Virus record (IMG/VR): IMGVR_UViG_3300020202_000151
Span: 1 to 39,931 of that record
DNA length: 39,931 nucleotides
Reading direction: 5' to 3' (one strand)
From: a virus
Of this stretch, positions 6,173-13,829 are shown piece after piece (positions within the stretch are counted from its first letter, which is position 1; each line of letters starts with the position of its first letter). The position numbers and the translations under genes are program-made. The notes under the pieces were generated by a model. It saw nothing but the letters and a program-made list of their open reading frames with translations. It did no database searches and was not told the DNA's origin.

Positions 6173-6244
6173 GTCCTACGGACCGTCCGTACTCTTGTCC
6201 GTAGGACGGTCCTACGGACAGTCCTAACGACAGTCCTACGGAAT
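6173..6244. repeat. Six 12-bp iterons, consensus GTCCTACGGACA
   Basis: Copies start at 6173, 6185, 6197, 6209, 6221 and 6233, exactly 12 bp apart: GTCCTACGGACC, GTCCGTACTCTT, GTCCGTAGGACG, GTCCTACGGACA, GTCCTAACGACA, GTCCTACGGAAT. The unit is itself nearly palindromic (GTCCtacGGAC). Head-to-tail iterons beside AT-rich DNA are typical of replication origins bound by an initiator, or of operator or partition sites. Confidence 0.85.
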
Positions 6245-6292
6245 GACAGGTAAGGAAAGGACAGGATAGGACAGGTAAGGAATAGGGATAGG
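6245..6292 (+). repeat. Purine-rich direct repeats next to the iterons
   Basis: GACAGGTAAGGAA occurs at 6245-6257 and 6270-6282, with a related GACAGGATAGG at 6260-6270. The 48-bp stretch is almost all purine on the plus strand, which favours strand opening or single-strand binding beside an origin. Confidence 0.7.
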
Positions 6293-6486
6293 TATTTGGC
6301 CAAGCGTAGCGCAGGCCCACCTAATCGGCCGGCCCTGGATCTATGCAAGCTCTCTCGACATTATAATTCTGTCTGACATGCCTATTTTTCAGACATTTCG
6401 CACATGTACCTTACTAAATACTGCTCTGCGTAAGCAGGCAGAACCAATCTGTGTCATTTTGTCTCACTAAACTACACTACCTGGAA

Positions 6487-6651
6487 TTGTATTAAACCAC
6501 TTGTACTGAACATGTTAGGATGAAATGCACAGATGATACATGATGCGGGGATTAGATATCTCCCGTTCCCTACATACCGATATAACCCCTTCCCCTCCAA
6601 TATCTTATATATGTTATCTGTATTGTATTGATATCCATGGAGTTGTATTGA
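6487..6651 (+). repeat. Dispersed TTGTATTGA-type repeats
   Basis: TTGTATTAA (6487), TTGTACTGA (6501), TTGTATTGA (6623) and TTGTATTGA (6643) occur as two pairs, 14 and 20 bp apart. They could be protein-binding sites in the control region. Confidence 0.4.
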
Positions 6652-6667
6652 CACAGACATGCACGTA

Positions 6668-6694
6668 CCCCACTCGCCCCCGAAGGGGGTGGGG
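6668..6694. repeat. GC-rich hairpin in the control region
   Basis: CCCCC(GAA)GGGGG with flanking CCCC and GGGG (one asymmetric ACTCG bulge) forms a stable hairpin within AT-rich DNA. No U-run follows. Confidence 0.45.
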
Positions 6695-6746
6695 CCTATT
6701 AAGATTCCTCTAATCCCCCCAGACAAAATTGCCATTCCAGCTTTTC

Positions 6747-6764
6747 TAGTAGCAATCGCTACTA
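6747..6764. promoter_or_regulatory. Palindrome, candidate operator
   Basis: TAGTAGC-AATC-GCTACTA is a perfect 7-bp inverted repeat about 200 bp upstream of the rightward promoter. A regulator half-site pair is plausible; the bound protein is unknown. Confidence 0.4.
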
Positions 6765-6811
6765 AACCAGCCTAAGTCTGATAATTTCCCTTCTGTTGCA
6801 AAATGGGGGTG

Positions 6812-6826
6812 TTGGCAGGTTGCCAA
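6812..6826. promoter_or_regulatory. Palindrome, candidate operator
   Basis: TTGGCA-GGT-TGCCAA is a perfect 6-bp inverted repeat with a three-base centre, typical of helix-turn-helix dimer sites. It is 122 bp upstream of the rightward -35 box. Confidence 0.4.
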
Positions 6827-6947
6827 TGGCCTCTAGGAATGCGTAGGATTCGATTCTAGGCACTCAGATGGATGTGAACGTCTTCGATCTCATTGTTCCT
6901 GTTTGGATGCGTCAGAAAGAATTTGTGTGCGAATTCATCTTTTCTAG

Positions 6948-6976
6948 TTGACAAGGTCCAGGGAGCGGTGTATTAA
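6948..6976 (+). promoter_or_regulatory. Sigma70-type promoter for the virion module
   Basis: A perfect -35 TTGACA (6948-6953), an ideal 17-bp spacer and -10 TATTAA (6971-6976) lie just before the first rightward gene. Transcription would start near 6983, giving a leader of about 25 bases. A host RNA polymerase origin of late transcription fits the absence of a phage RNA polymerase gene. Confidence 0.8.
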
Positions 6977-7008
6977 TTTGCAAGTTGCGAATGGAAGGGG
7001 GCAAACAG

Positions 7009-7632
7009 ATGGGACAGTCTGACACACCTGCGCGGAAGAACTATTTCATCCCTCCGGTCAAGAAGGTGGAGAAGGTCCGTCCGAAGCGGGTGATTCTTCG
7101 GGGCGGGGTGAGAGAGATCGTGACGGGGATGCAGGACGGGAAGGTGGACTTCCAGGGGGAAGGCCAAGCGGTGGCGGGGGTTTTCACTCGGACGCTGAAG
7201 GTTGATCCTCCTGGGGCGTTGATCTTCGAATGCGTCTGTGGTCACAAGCGTCGGGTGTTGCACTCGGAGAAGACCTTCCGGTGTGAACGCGGAGGGTGGC
7301 CGAAGCCGGATTGCGACATCCTCTGGACCCGCAGGCAGAAGATGTCCAATGAGTTTGACGAGGAGACGGGTCAGCCTCTTTGGGAGGATGAGACTGAAGA
7401 GGTTGAGCTGGAAGTCATCGAGGAGTTTACCGGCAAGCGGAAGAAGGCGATGGTGCCGTGTCCGATCTTTGAAGGCCGGAAGCTGTCGGAAGTGAAGCGC
7501 GAGGAATACGCCCGGCGTCGGAGCCTGGGGCTCGTGGAATCCGATCAGCCTCAGAATGCCGATGCCTTCGGCGTCCATGACGGGCCGGTGGCGAAGCCTG
7601 CGGCGGCTCCTGCCCCTGAGAGCCAGGAGTAA
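7009..7632 (+). CDS. First gene of the virion operon, unknown function
   Basis: ATG 7009 with GGAAGGGGG upstream is preferred over in-frame TTG or ATG codons nearer the promoter. The 207-residue product has a basic N-terminus, a central region with CVCGHKRR and FRCERGGWPKPDC that can bind one zinc, an acidic stretch (EDETEEVELEVIEEF), and a low-complexity Ala-Pro tail. It precedes the terminase genes, where DNA-packaging accessories often lie, but no family is recognised. Confidence 0.7.
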   Translation: MGQSDTPARKNYFIPPVKKVEKVRPKRVILRGGVREIVTGMQDGKVDFQGEGQAVAGVFTRTLKVDPPGALIFECVCGHKRRVLHSEKTFRCERGGWPKPDCDILWTRRQKMSNEFDEETGQPLWEDETEEVELEVIEEFTGKRKKAMVPCPIFEGRKLSEVKREEYARRRSLGLVESDQPQNADAFGVHDGPVAKPAAAPAPESQE

Positions 7633-7640
7633 CCCTCGCT

Positions 7641-7979
7641 GTGAAGATGCTCAAGAAGCTCTTCCGGTGGATTCTGGGCAAGCCTGCCTATCCGGCCTCC
7701 GCTTGCCAGGACTGCGGCTCGACGTTCTTCCTCATGGCCCCCCTGGTGGCGACCGCTCGGGATGGTCGGAGCTTCATCTTCGGGGCCGATCCGCGGTTTC
7801 CGTACATCATGGGCTTTCGGTGTTTCCGCTGCGATGCCCGATACATTTTCCCTGACAAGATGAGGTCGAAGGGCGCTCTTCTTTGCCCCACTTCCAAGAC
7901 TGCCCTCGACCTCATTCTTCAAGATGCCCCGGATGTCGAACACGATATGTCCCATCAGCAGGTGGAAGTGAAGCTCTAG
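7641..7979 (+). CDS. Zinc-ribbon protein of packaging region
   Basis: The start is GTG 7641 or ATG 7647, giving about 112 residues. Near the N-terminus ACQDCGSTFFL and later FRCFRCDARYIF give a CxxC...CxxC ribbon with an insert of about 35 residues. The C-terminus is helical. It follows the preceding gene by eight bases. Function unknown. Confidence 0.65.
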   Translation: MKMLKKLFRWILGKPAYPASACQDCGSTFFLMAPLVATARDGRSFIFGADPRFPYIMGFRCFRCDARYIFPDKMRSKGALLCPTSKTALDLILQDAPDVEHDMSHQQVEVKL

Positions 7980-7983
7980 CCAT

Positions 7984-8322
7984 ATGAATGCTTCCTTGTG
8001 GGTCGTCCTGGGGTTTGGTTTGGTGGCGAGCCACGCCGCCATGTTCTGCCTCGGAGCCCTGACCTACCACGCCATTCGCTGGCTCGCCGCTAGGCCGTTC
8101 TACAAAGTCGGCGGGACCATGACCGACGACAAGCTGCAGCGCATGGCCGATCAGATGCTCAAGAAGCAAATGGCCGACAGCCAATTGGCTCACCTGCAAG
8201 CCCAGGCGTCCCGCGGGGTCCATGAGGAGTTGATCCCCGAGGGGGGCCTTGGACTCTACATCCCGAAGCCTTCGGCGGGGAAAAATGGAGAGACGGCCTT
8301 TGCGCCGTCCGCCAAGAAGTGA
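7984..8322 (+). CDS. Small membrane-anchored protein
   Basis: The 112-residue protein has one N-terminal transmembrane helix (about residues 5-30, WVVLGFGLVASHAAMFCLGA) followed by a helical, charged domain (DDKLQRMADQMLKKQMADSQ). The orientation is probably N-out or N-in, single pass. It overlaps the next gene by GTGA, so the two are coupled. A membrane protein just before the terminase is unusual; no family is recognised. Confidence 0.65.
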   Translation: MNASLWVVLGFGLVASHAAMFCLGALTYHAIRWLAARPFYKVGGTMTDDKLQRMADQMLKKQMADSQLAHLQAQASRGVHEELIPEGGLGLYIPKPSAGKNGETAFAPSAKK

Positions 8323-8603
8323 ACGACGAATCCGCCTTTCCTGGGGATGAAGCCGTACCCAAATCCTACATCCGCAGGATGTTCAAGGAAGTCATCGATA
8401 GTCCTGATGCGTCTACCGAAGATCGTCTCCGGGCGCTGGACTTGCTCTCGAAACTGGAAGGCTATACCGGCCAGGCCGGGACTTCCAAGCGTGACGAAAT
8501 GCGGGTCGGGGTCATGATCGTCCAGACAAGCAAGCTTCCGGAGAATGGTGCCAGAGCGAGGAAGACTGTGACCGAACATCTCGACGCCAGCGGACCGTCC
8601 TAA
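8319..8603 (+). CDS. terS: Candidate small terminase subunit
   Basis: GTG 8319 overlaps the previous stop. The 94-residue product has an N-terminal helix (SYIRRMFKEVIDSP) followed by STEDRLRALDLLSKLEGYTG. That segment resembles the oligomerisation region of small terminases, where a stretch ending in ALxLLxKxxG is common. Position directly before the large terminase supports recognition of packaging DNA as its role. It is shorter than most small terminases and no clear helix-turn-helix is seen, so the call is tentative. Confidence 0.55.
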   Translation: MNDESAFPGDEAVPKSYIRRMFKEVIDSPDASTEDRLRALDLLSKLEGYTGQAGTSKRDEMRVGVMIVQTSKLPENGARARKTVTEHLDASGPS

Positions 8604-8748
8604 CGATCCAGAACGAGAAAAGCCGCAACTCGGGCAAGCTGCGGACCTGACCCCTGAATCCGGGGCGACGGGTAATTCCTCGCTCTCCCCCGCCCCGGAT
8701 TCTAAAAATCTCCCCCTCCCGCCTAGAAAGCCCAGGAAGCGTCCCCAG

Positions 8749-10587
8749 GTGGATCTCAAAGGGCCTGTCATCGTCCACCTGAAACGCGGGACGGGGACGC
8801 GGCCCAACAAAGACTACAAGGCTCCCACCCCGGGAGCCCCGACCAAGCACGTCAAGCTGGACCACTTGATCGACGAATTCCCCTCCCACGACCGGGGGAA
8901 GTCCGATGGCGTGGACCGGAAACTCGTCGAGATCCATTACGAGCCGCACCCCAAGCAGGACATCTTCTCCCAGGCCATCGAACGCGGCGCGAAGATCATC
9001 TTCTTCCTCGCGGGCATCCGAAGCGGGAAGACCTTCGCCGGGGCTTACGAATGCCTGAAGCAGCTTTACACCTACGACCGCACCCCCAATCTCGCCTACA
9101 TGGTCGCCCCGACCAATGCCATGACCCGTACCCCGCGGCGCATCTTTGAAATGGTTGCGGGGGATGCGCTGGTGACCTCAAAACGGGCCAGCGATGCCGG
9201 GCCTGCGCACTTCCTCATGCGTCCTACGCGGTCCATCCAGAAGCACTACTTCATCATCGAGCACCATACCGCCGAACATGCCGACCGCATGAGAGGCCCG
9301 ACCATTGCCTTCGCGTGGCTCGATGAAGTCCAGCTCATGAAGAGCGAAGTCATCGACGTCATCCGCGGTCGCGTCATGGAATCCGGCGGGATCATCTTCA
9401 TGACGGGCACCCCGGCCTTTCCTTCCCACTGGACGAAGACCGAAGTCCTCGACCGCGCGTATCGCTGCGGCAAGTGCGGCACCTGCGTCTACGACCATTA
9501 CGAACTCGCCAAAGGCCCCGATGGGGAGCCGGAACGCGACAAGTACGGGAAAGAAACCCGGCGGTACATTCCCATGGATCACGAACCGGAGCAATGCTAC
9601 GGCGATCCGCGGGTGGCCGTCATCACGTGCTCCAGCTTCGACAACACCTTCCTCTCGAAATCCCAGATCGACGAGTTGAAAGCCGATTACGCCGCGAAAG
9701 ATCCTGTCATCGTCCGCCGGGAACTCCATGCGGAATACGCAGGCTTTGAAGGCTTGGTGTACTCCCACTTCGACCGCAAAACCCATGCGTCGGAATACAC
9801 CCCGGCGACCGTGCCGCATGATGCGCTCGTCGTTGCAGGCTTGGACTTCGGCTTGAACGATCCCTTTGTCTGCACGTTCCTCGCCCGGATCGGGGATGCG
9901 TGGCATGTCGTCGCGGAATACTACTCCCAGGACAAGGGCAAGCACCTCTCCGAACACGTCCGAGGCATCCAGGCTGCAGCGGGACCGCTCTGGAAACGAG
10001 TGAAAAACTGGTGGCATGACCCGTCCGGTCGCATCATTGCCATGGAGCTGTCCCGCTACGGCTTGCGTCCCATGAAGTCCGCTCGGCGCAGGATGTCCAC
10101 CGGGAAAAACTGGCTCACCTACCGGATCGAAGTCGTCACGTCGCATCTCATGGCCCGCGATGCGCAGAATAAGCCGCTCCTTCGGCTTTCCCCGAAGTGC
10201 CCGAGGACCATCATCGACTTCGAATCCCGCAAGTGGAAACGCTACACCTCGAAAGGCGAAGACGGCATCGCCCGCATCATCGATCTCAAGGGCCATGAAG
10301 TCGACCGGAACGCAGGCGATGAGCCTGCCCCGGGCAACGATCACGGAACGGACGCCACGGAATACGCCCTCTGCTCGGAATTCGTGAAGGGCCTCTACAA
10401 GATCAAAGGCTCCGCCCAGGCGAGCGCCTCGGACGGGATGATCGAAGAGCGCCTCAAGCCCCTTTCCCCCGAAGAGTGGTCCTTGGGACAGCATTTGGCT
10501 TCCCAACTCGCCGGGCATCAGAAGGAAGTCCTCGCCACGAAGCCCGAACGACATGCCGGAAGGATGTTTCCCGGGTGGCTCGCATGA
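8749..10587 (+). CDS. terL: Large terminase subunit (packaging ATPase-nuclease)
   Basis: This is the DNA-packaging motor protein, 612 residues from GTG 8749. Walker A is GIRSGKT at 89-95, Walker B is WLDEV near 190, and the coupling motif is TGTP near 218. The C-terminal nuclease begins with GLDFG near 364, and a late acidic motif DHGTDATEYA lies near 530. A cysteine cluster CGKCGTC near 240 may hold zinc in the linker. The frame is open back to about 8572 with plausible protein sequence but no ATG, so the true start is uncertain; GTG 8749 has AGGA 11 bases upstream. It is followed by a coupled ATGA overlap. Confidence 0.95.
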   Translation: MDLKGPVIVHLKRGTGTRPNKDYKAPTPGAPTKHVKLDHLIDEFPSHDRGKSDGVDRKLVEIHYEPHPKQDIFSQAIERGAKIIFFLAGIRSGKTFAGAYECLKQLYTYDRTPNLAYMVAPTNAMTRTPRRIFEMVAGDALVTSKRASDAGPAHFLMRPTRSIQKHYFIIEHHTAEHADRMRGPTIAFAWLDEVQLMKSEVIDVIRGRVMESGGIIFMTGTPAFPSHWTKTEVLDRAYRCGKCGTCVYDHYELAKGPDGEPERDKYGKETRRYIPMDHEPEQCYGDPRVAVITCSSFDNTFLSKSQIDELKADYAAKDPVIVRRELHAEYAGFEGLVYSHFDRKTHASEYTPATVPHDALVVAGLDFGLNDPFVCTFLARIGDAWHVVAEYYSQDKGKHLSEHVRGIQAAAGPLWKRVKNWWHDPSGRIIAMELSRYGLRPMKSARRRMSTGKNWLTYRIEVVTSHLMARDAQNKPLLRLSPKCPRTIIDFESRKWKRYTSKGEDGIARIIDLKGHEVDRNAGDEPAPGNDHGTDATEYALCSEFVKGLYKIKGSAQASASDGMIEERLKPLSPEEWSLGQHLASQLAGHQKEVLATKPERHAGRMFPGWLA

Positions 10588-10766
10588 CGGAGAAGGATTT
10601 GGAAGTCGGCAAGCGCGTCCGCACCAAGGACGGCAAGCAAGGCTACTTGCTCGATTGGTTTCTCGCCACGGGCGGGAAGACCATGGGCGTGGTCTGTCGC
10701 ACCACGGCCTCGTTGAACGTCGGTTGGAACATCCCGATTGACGACCTTGAGGAAGTGAAGGAGTAG
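10584..10766 (+). CDS. Small beta-rich protein, unknown function
   Basis: ATG 10584 overlaps the terminase stop (ATGA). The 60 residues read as a small beta barrel (VGKRVRTKDGKQGYLLDWF, then VGWNIPIDDLEEV), KOW- or SH3-like by appearance only. It is probably coupled to terminase translation. Confidence 0.6.
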   Translation: MTEKDLEVGKRVRTKDGKQGYLLDWFLATGGKTMGVVCRTTASLNVGWNIPIDDLEEVKE

Positions 10767-10772
10767 CGGGAG

Positions 10773-11129
10773 ATGCCGGTCTATACGTTCTACCACGGAA
10801 AGCACCAGACAGAACGGATGGCCCCCATGGAGGCCATCCCCAAGCGCGTCAAGTGCTCCGTCTGCAAGCGCGGTTGGGCGAAGCTTGGGATGTCCCTCTT
10901 GGCCGATCAGTTCGTCCGCGGTCGCGCCATGAACGACAAGACCAAGAAGCAGTTCCGCTACGTCTTCGGGAAGAAGAAATACCTGCGGAACGAAACCACG
11001 CGGGACATCGACGCCGCGTTTGAGGATTTCCACCGCCGGTATCCACACCTGTCTCCTCCGGGGGCTTCCCGGCGCGATCCCGACCCTGGCGTCCGCATCA
11101 CTGAAGGCTACGACACCCACAGGGAGTAG
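10773..11129 (+). CDS. Small basic protein between terminase and portal
   Basis: The 118-residue product opens with MPVYTFYHGKHQTERM, followed by VKCSVCKRGWAKLG (one CxxC), then basic, helical sequence. The N-terminal look is reminiscent of FmdB-type ribbons, but only one cysteine pair is present, so metal binding would need a dimer. It ends two bases before the portal gene. Confidence 0.6.
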   Translation: MPVYTFYHGKHQTERMAPMEAIPKRVKCSVCKRGWAKLGMSLLADQFVRGRAMNDKTKKQFRYVFGKKKYLRNETTRDIDAAFEDFHRRYPHLSPPGASRRDPDPGVRITEGYDTHRE

Positions 11130-11131
11130 GA

Positions 11132-13060
11132 ATGGCTGAGATCGTCACCAATCCGGTTGAGTACGGCGCGAAGGGAGATCCTTCACAGGAGATCATGAAG
11201 GACACCCCGGAAGACGAGGCGGAGATCGTCCGTGCGACCTGGAAGGGCCTCGAGGATTCCCGGGCTTACAAGTATTCCCAGGTCAATCCCCGGGATTGGA
11301 AGCGGTACGCCTCGCTCTACATGTGCAACCATTGGGACGGTCAGACGAAATCCTGGCAGTCCACGCCGACCATTCCGCTCACCTTCTCGGCCGTCAACGC
11401 CATCAACTCCGTCATCACCGACAACAAGCCGCAGATTGCCGTCGTCCCTCGGGAGCCCAACGATTCCCAGATTGCCGACGTCCTCCGGGCGGTCATCGAA
11501 TGGCTGTGGGAAGAGAACGATTGCGACATCAAGCTTCCCTCGACCATGCTGAACGCCCTCATCTTCGGCAACGGCTTCTGGAAGATCCTGTGGAATCCCG
11601 CCGCGAAGAAAGGGTTGGGAGACATCCAGATCATCAACGTCGATCCCACGGGGATGTTCTTCAACCCCGAAGCCACGTCCATCGAGGACGCGGAATGCAT
11701 CTACCACGTCGAGCAGATGTCCCTCCGCAAGATCGAAATGCTCTGGCCTGACAAGGCCCACTTGGTCAAGCGGGACATGAAAGACCCGGATGTCGTCGTG
11801 AATCGCCCGCAGGTTTCCCAGCGCCCTGGGGGCGGCAGCCGGAAGGAATACGCCGTCCAGACCACGACCGGAAGCGATGTCTGGATGTACCCCGCCGGAA
11901 GCGCCACTCAGGATAGCCGGGGCCCGAAGGATTCCGCGACCGTTTGCGAAAAGTGGGAGCTGGACAAGGAATCCAATCGCTGGAAGCGGACGCTCGTGGC
12001 CGGGAACGTTCTCCTCGAGCCCGTCGAGCTGACGGACTTCGATACCCCGCCGTTCGTCCACTTCATGGACTACAAGAATCCGTGGTCCATTTGGGCGATG
12101 GGCGAGATCCAGCCTGTCGAGAACCTCCAGTACGAAATCAACAAGCGCCGCGGGATGATCCTCGACATCCTCCGGTTCTGCGCCTCCCCGATGCTCGTCT
12201 ACGATCCCGGCGCAGGAACGGATCTTGAGAACATCGTGGCCGAACCCGGCATTTCCATCCCGGCGGAAGGCGGTCCGTCGGCGCTGTCGTGGCTCCTCCC
12301 GCAGATGGACTTGGGCGGCCTTTTCGCCGTGAACGACCGCGACAAGCAGGACTTCAACGATTCGCTCGGCAACGTGGACATGATCCAGGGCAAGCGCCCC
12401 GTGGGGGTCGAAGCGGGAATTGCCCTCGAGATGCTCTCCGAAGCGGCCAATACCCGTCTGCGCCTCAAGGTTCGCTACTTGGAAGCCTCTCTCCGCCGGG
12501 CGGGAAAGCTCATCATCAAATTCATCCAGAAGCATTACACGTCCCAGAGGGTGTTCCGGATCGTCGGGAACGAATTCACCCAGGGGATGCCGTTCGTCTC
12601 CCAAGGAACTCCGCGTCCCATGGGCACCCAGGATTTCTTCGCCATCAACCAGCCGACCGGCATGGCCCCCCAGGGGGTCGGCCCCGATGGGATGCCCACG
12701 ATGGCTCCTGAATACGGCGAAGGCTCGAACTTCATCCCCCCCGATGCGGAATTCGACGTCCGCGTCGGCGCAGGCTCCACCCTTCCCGTCTCCCGTACCG
12801 CCAAGTTCCAGCAGGCCATCACGCTCTACGACCGTGGAGCCTTGGACATCTACGAGCTGCTCAAAGCCGCCGGGTGGGACCGCTACGAGGAAGTCGCCGC
12901 CAAGATGGAACAGAAGCTCATGATGGCCCAGATGGGTGGAATGCCTCCCGGCGGCGGGATGGGCGGCGCTCCGACCCCTGAAGATTTAGCCATGATCCCC
13001 GAAACGGTGGGCGAGGAAACCGGCGAGGAGGTCTTGCCGGTCGGTTCGCCAGTTGGATAG
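11132..13060 (+). CDS. Portal protein
   Basis: This 642-residue protein is expected to form the dodecameric ring through which DNA enters and leaves the capsid. It sits between terminase and scaffold as portals do. Family-like features include an N-terminal helical segment with DWKRYASLYMCNHWDGQ, then PLTFSAVNAINSVITDNKPQ. The NALIFGNGFWKILWNP segment is characteristic of podovirus-like portals. A stem-like region follows at IWAMGEIQPVENLQYEINKR. The C-terminus is rich in Gly, Met and Pro, which is usual for a flexible barrel tail. Length is within the 500-750 range of such portals. Confidence 0.9.
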   Translation: MAEIVTNPVEYGAKGDPSQEIMKDTPEDEAEIVRATWKGLEDSRAYKYSQVNPRDWKRYASLYMCNHWDGQTKSWQSTPTIPLTFSAVNAINSVITDNKPQIAVVPREPNDSQIADVLRAVIEWLWEENDCDIKLPSTMLNALIFGNGFWKILWNPAAKKGLGDIQIINVDPTGMFFNPEATSIEDAECIYHVEQMSLRKIEMLWPDKAHLVKRDMKDPDVVVNRPQVSQRPGGGSRKEYAVQTTTGSDVWMYPAGSATQDSRGPKDSATVCEKWELDKESNRWKRTLVAGNVLLEPVELTDFDTPPFVHFMDYKNPWSIWAMGEIQPVENLQYEINKRRGMILDILRFCASPMLVYDPGAGTDLENIVAEPGISIPAEGGPSALSWLLPQMDLGGLFAVNDRDKQDFNDSLGNVDMIQGKRPVGVEAGIALEMLSEAANTRLRLKVRYLEASLRRAGKLIIKFIQKHYTSQRVFRIVGNEFTQGMPFVSQGTPRPMGTQDFFAINQPTGMAPQGVGPDGMPTMAPEYGEGSNFIPPDAEFDVRVGAGSTLPVSRTAKFQQAITLYDRGALDIYELLKAAGWDRYEEVAAKMEQKLMMAQMGGMPPGGGMGGAPTPEDLAMIPETVGEETGEEVLPVGSPVG

Positions 13061-13083
13061 GCAGCGCATAGAGGAGGTTTCAC

Positions 13084-13278
13084 ATGGGACTCGGCAAGAC
13101 TCCGCGTGGCTTCAAGATCCCCAGCGAGACGGGTGGGATGGGGCTTCCCCCGAAGATGGGTGGCAGCTTCCGCAAGTCTTCCAAGTCGGGCGGCATCTCG
13201 TCTCCGGTTGAGTTCGGGCAGAAGGGGATGCCCGTCCACAAGCGGCCCAGCGGGAAGCACGACCCGAGGATGGACTAG
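13084..13278 (+). CDS. Small basic glycine-rich protein
   Basis: The start ATG 13084 follows GAGGAGG. The 64 residues are rich in Gly, Lys, Ser and Pro and probably disordered. It lies between portal and scaffold genes, so it may be a minor virion component. No family recognised. Confidence 0.6.
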   Translation: MGLGKTPRGFKIPSETGGMGLPPKMGGSFRKSSKSGGISSPVEFGQKGMPVHKRPSGKHDPRMD

Positions 13279-13281
13279 CCT

Positions 13282-13506
13282 ATGGGACTCAAGAAGGCTT
13301 GGAAGAAGTACTCCCGGCCTGTCCTTGGCGTCCTGACGTCGGGGATCTCGGAAGGCTACTACCAGAAGCGGGACCGCGACAACGCCAAGAAGGCTGACAA
13401 GAAGTGGAAGAAGAGCCTCTTCGGAGGCTTCAACGACGCTACCGGGATGGTCCGGAGATCCAGAGATGCCGGGGAAGGCATCGTGGACTTCGATTCCCAG
13501 AGCTGA
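13282..13506 (+). CDS. Small basic protein, unknown function
   Basis: The 74-residue product is strongly basic (KKAWKKYSRP, KKADKKWKKSLFGGF) with an acidic C-terminus. It starts three bases after the previous stop and is followed by GAGGAGG for the next gene. It may be a DNA-contacting or internal virion protein; this is inference from charge. Confidence 0.6.
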   Translation: MGLKKAWKKYSRPVLGVLTSGISEGYYQKRDRDNAKKADKKWKKSLFGGFNDATGMVRRSRDAGEGIVDFDSQS

Positions 13507-13515
13507 GGAGGAGAC

Positions 13516-13755
13516 ATGGAATTCGTCGCGTCCATCCTGGCGAAGCGGATGAGAAATACCGCCAAGCAGGAGCTTCGGGACATCGGAGGCTTGGAGGCCA
13601 ACGGCAAGCTCGCCCCGCTCCCGAAGGTCAAAGGCGGTGACAACAAGGGTTCCGATGAGGACGACTTCGCCATGCTCCGCGAGGCCGCCGGGAAGGCCCA
13701 CGGGAAGCGGAAGGAAGCCTACGAGAAAGCCCTGAAGCACAAACGGAAATCCTAG
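13516..13755 (+). CDS. Small charged helical protein
   Basis: ATG 13516 with GAGGAGG gives 79 residues, alternating basic and acidic helices (LAKRMRNTAKQELRD; EDDFAMLREAAGKAHGKRKE). It is the third short gene between portal and scaffold. No family recognised. Confidence 0.6.
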   Translation: MEFVASILAKRMRNTAKQELRDIGGLEANGKLAPLPKVKGGDNKGSDEDDFAMLREAAGKAHGKRKEAYEKALKHKRKS

Positions 13756-13766
13756 CAAGAACGGTG

Positions 13767-13791
13767 TGCCCCTTCCCGGTGAAGTAAGGGG
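13767..13791 (+). repeat. Hairpin upstream of the scaffold gene
   Basis: GCCCCTT (13767-13773) pairs with AAGGGGC in the 74-bp gap before the scaffold gene. A short T-run (GTTTTTAA) occurs 20 bases later. It may partly terminate transcription or set the high capsid-gene expression level. Confidence 0.45.
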
Positions 13792-13829
13792 CGATAGCGC
13801 GAGTCAGGAGTTTTTAAGGGTTTACCCAC

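Larger units (their letters stand above)
5977..7008. promoter_or_regulatory. AT-rich divergent control region, probable origin/operator zone
   Basis: About 1 kb without convincing genes separates the two divergent transcription units. It is far more AT-rich than the rest of the window, especially 6001-6120 and 6340-6660. It contains the 12-bp iterons, purine-rich repeats, a TGTCTGA/TCAGACA inverted repeat (6368-6394), TTGTATTGA repeats, several palindromes and the rightward promoter described separately. A clear leftward promoter was not found. Open frames here, such as 6088-6348 and 6472-6735 on the minus strand, look like chance. Confidence 0.7.

Noticed and set aside
6173-6244. CRISPR array
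   Set aside because: Units are 12 bp with no unique spacers; they are iterons.
6650-6680. Promoter from TTGACA within TTGTATTGACAC
   Set aside because: No acceptable -10 box occurs 16-18 bp downstream, unlike the promoter at 6948-6976.
6088-6735. Two minus-strand open frames in the AT-rich region
   Set aside because: One is a low-complexity reading of the iterons (RTVRRTVLRT), the other has no ribosome site; both look fortuitous.
9178-10554. Long open frame antisense to the large terminase
   Set aside because: The plus-strand frame has all terminase motifs; the antisense frame has none and no sensible start.
11183-12604. Long open frame antisense to the portal gene
   Set aside because: It mirrors the codon pattern of the GC-rich portal gene, lacks a ribosome site and has a composition typical of antisense shadow.
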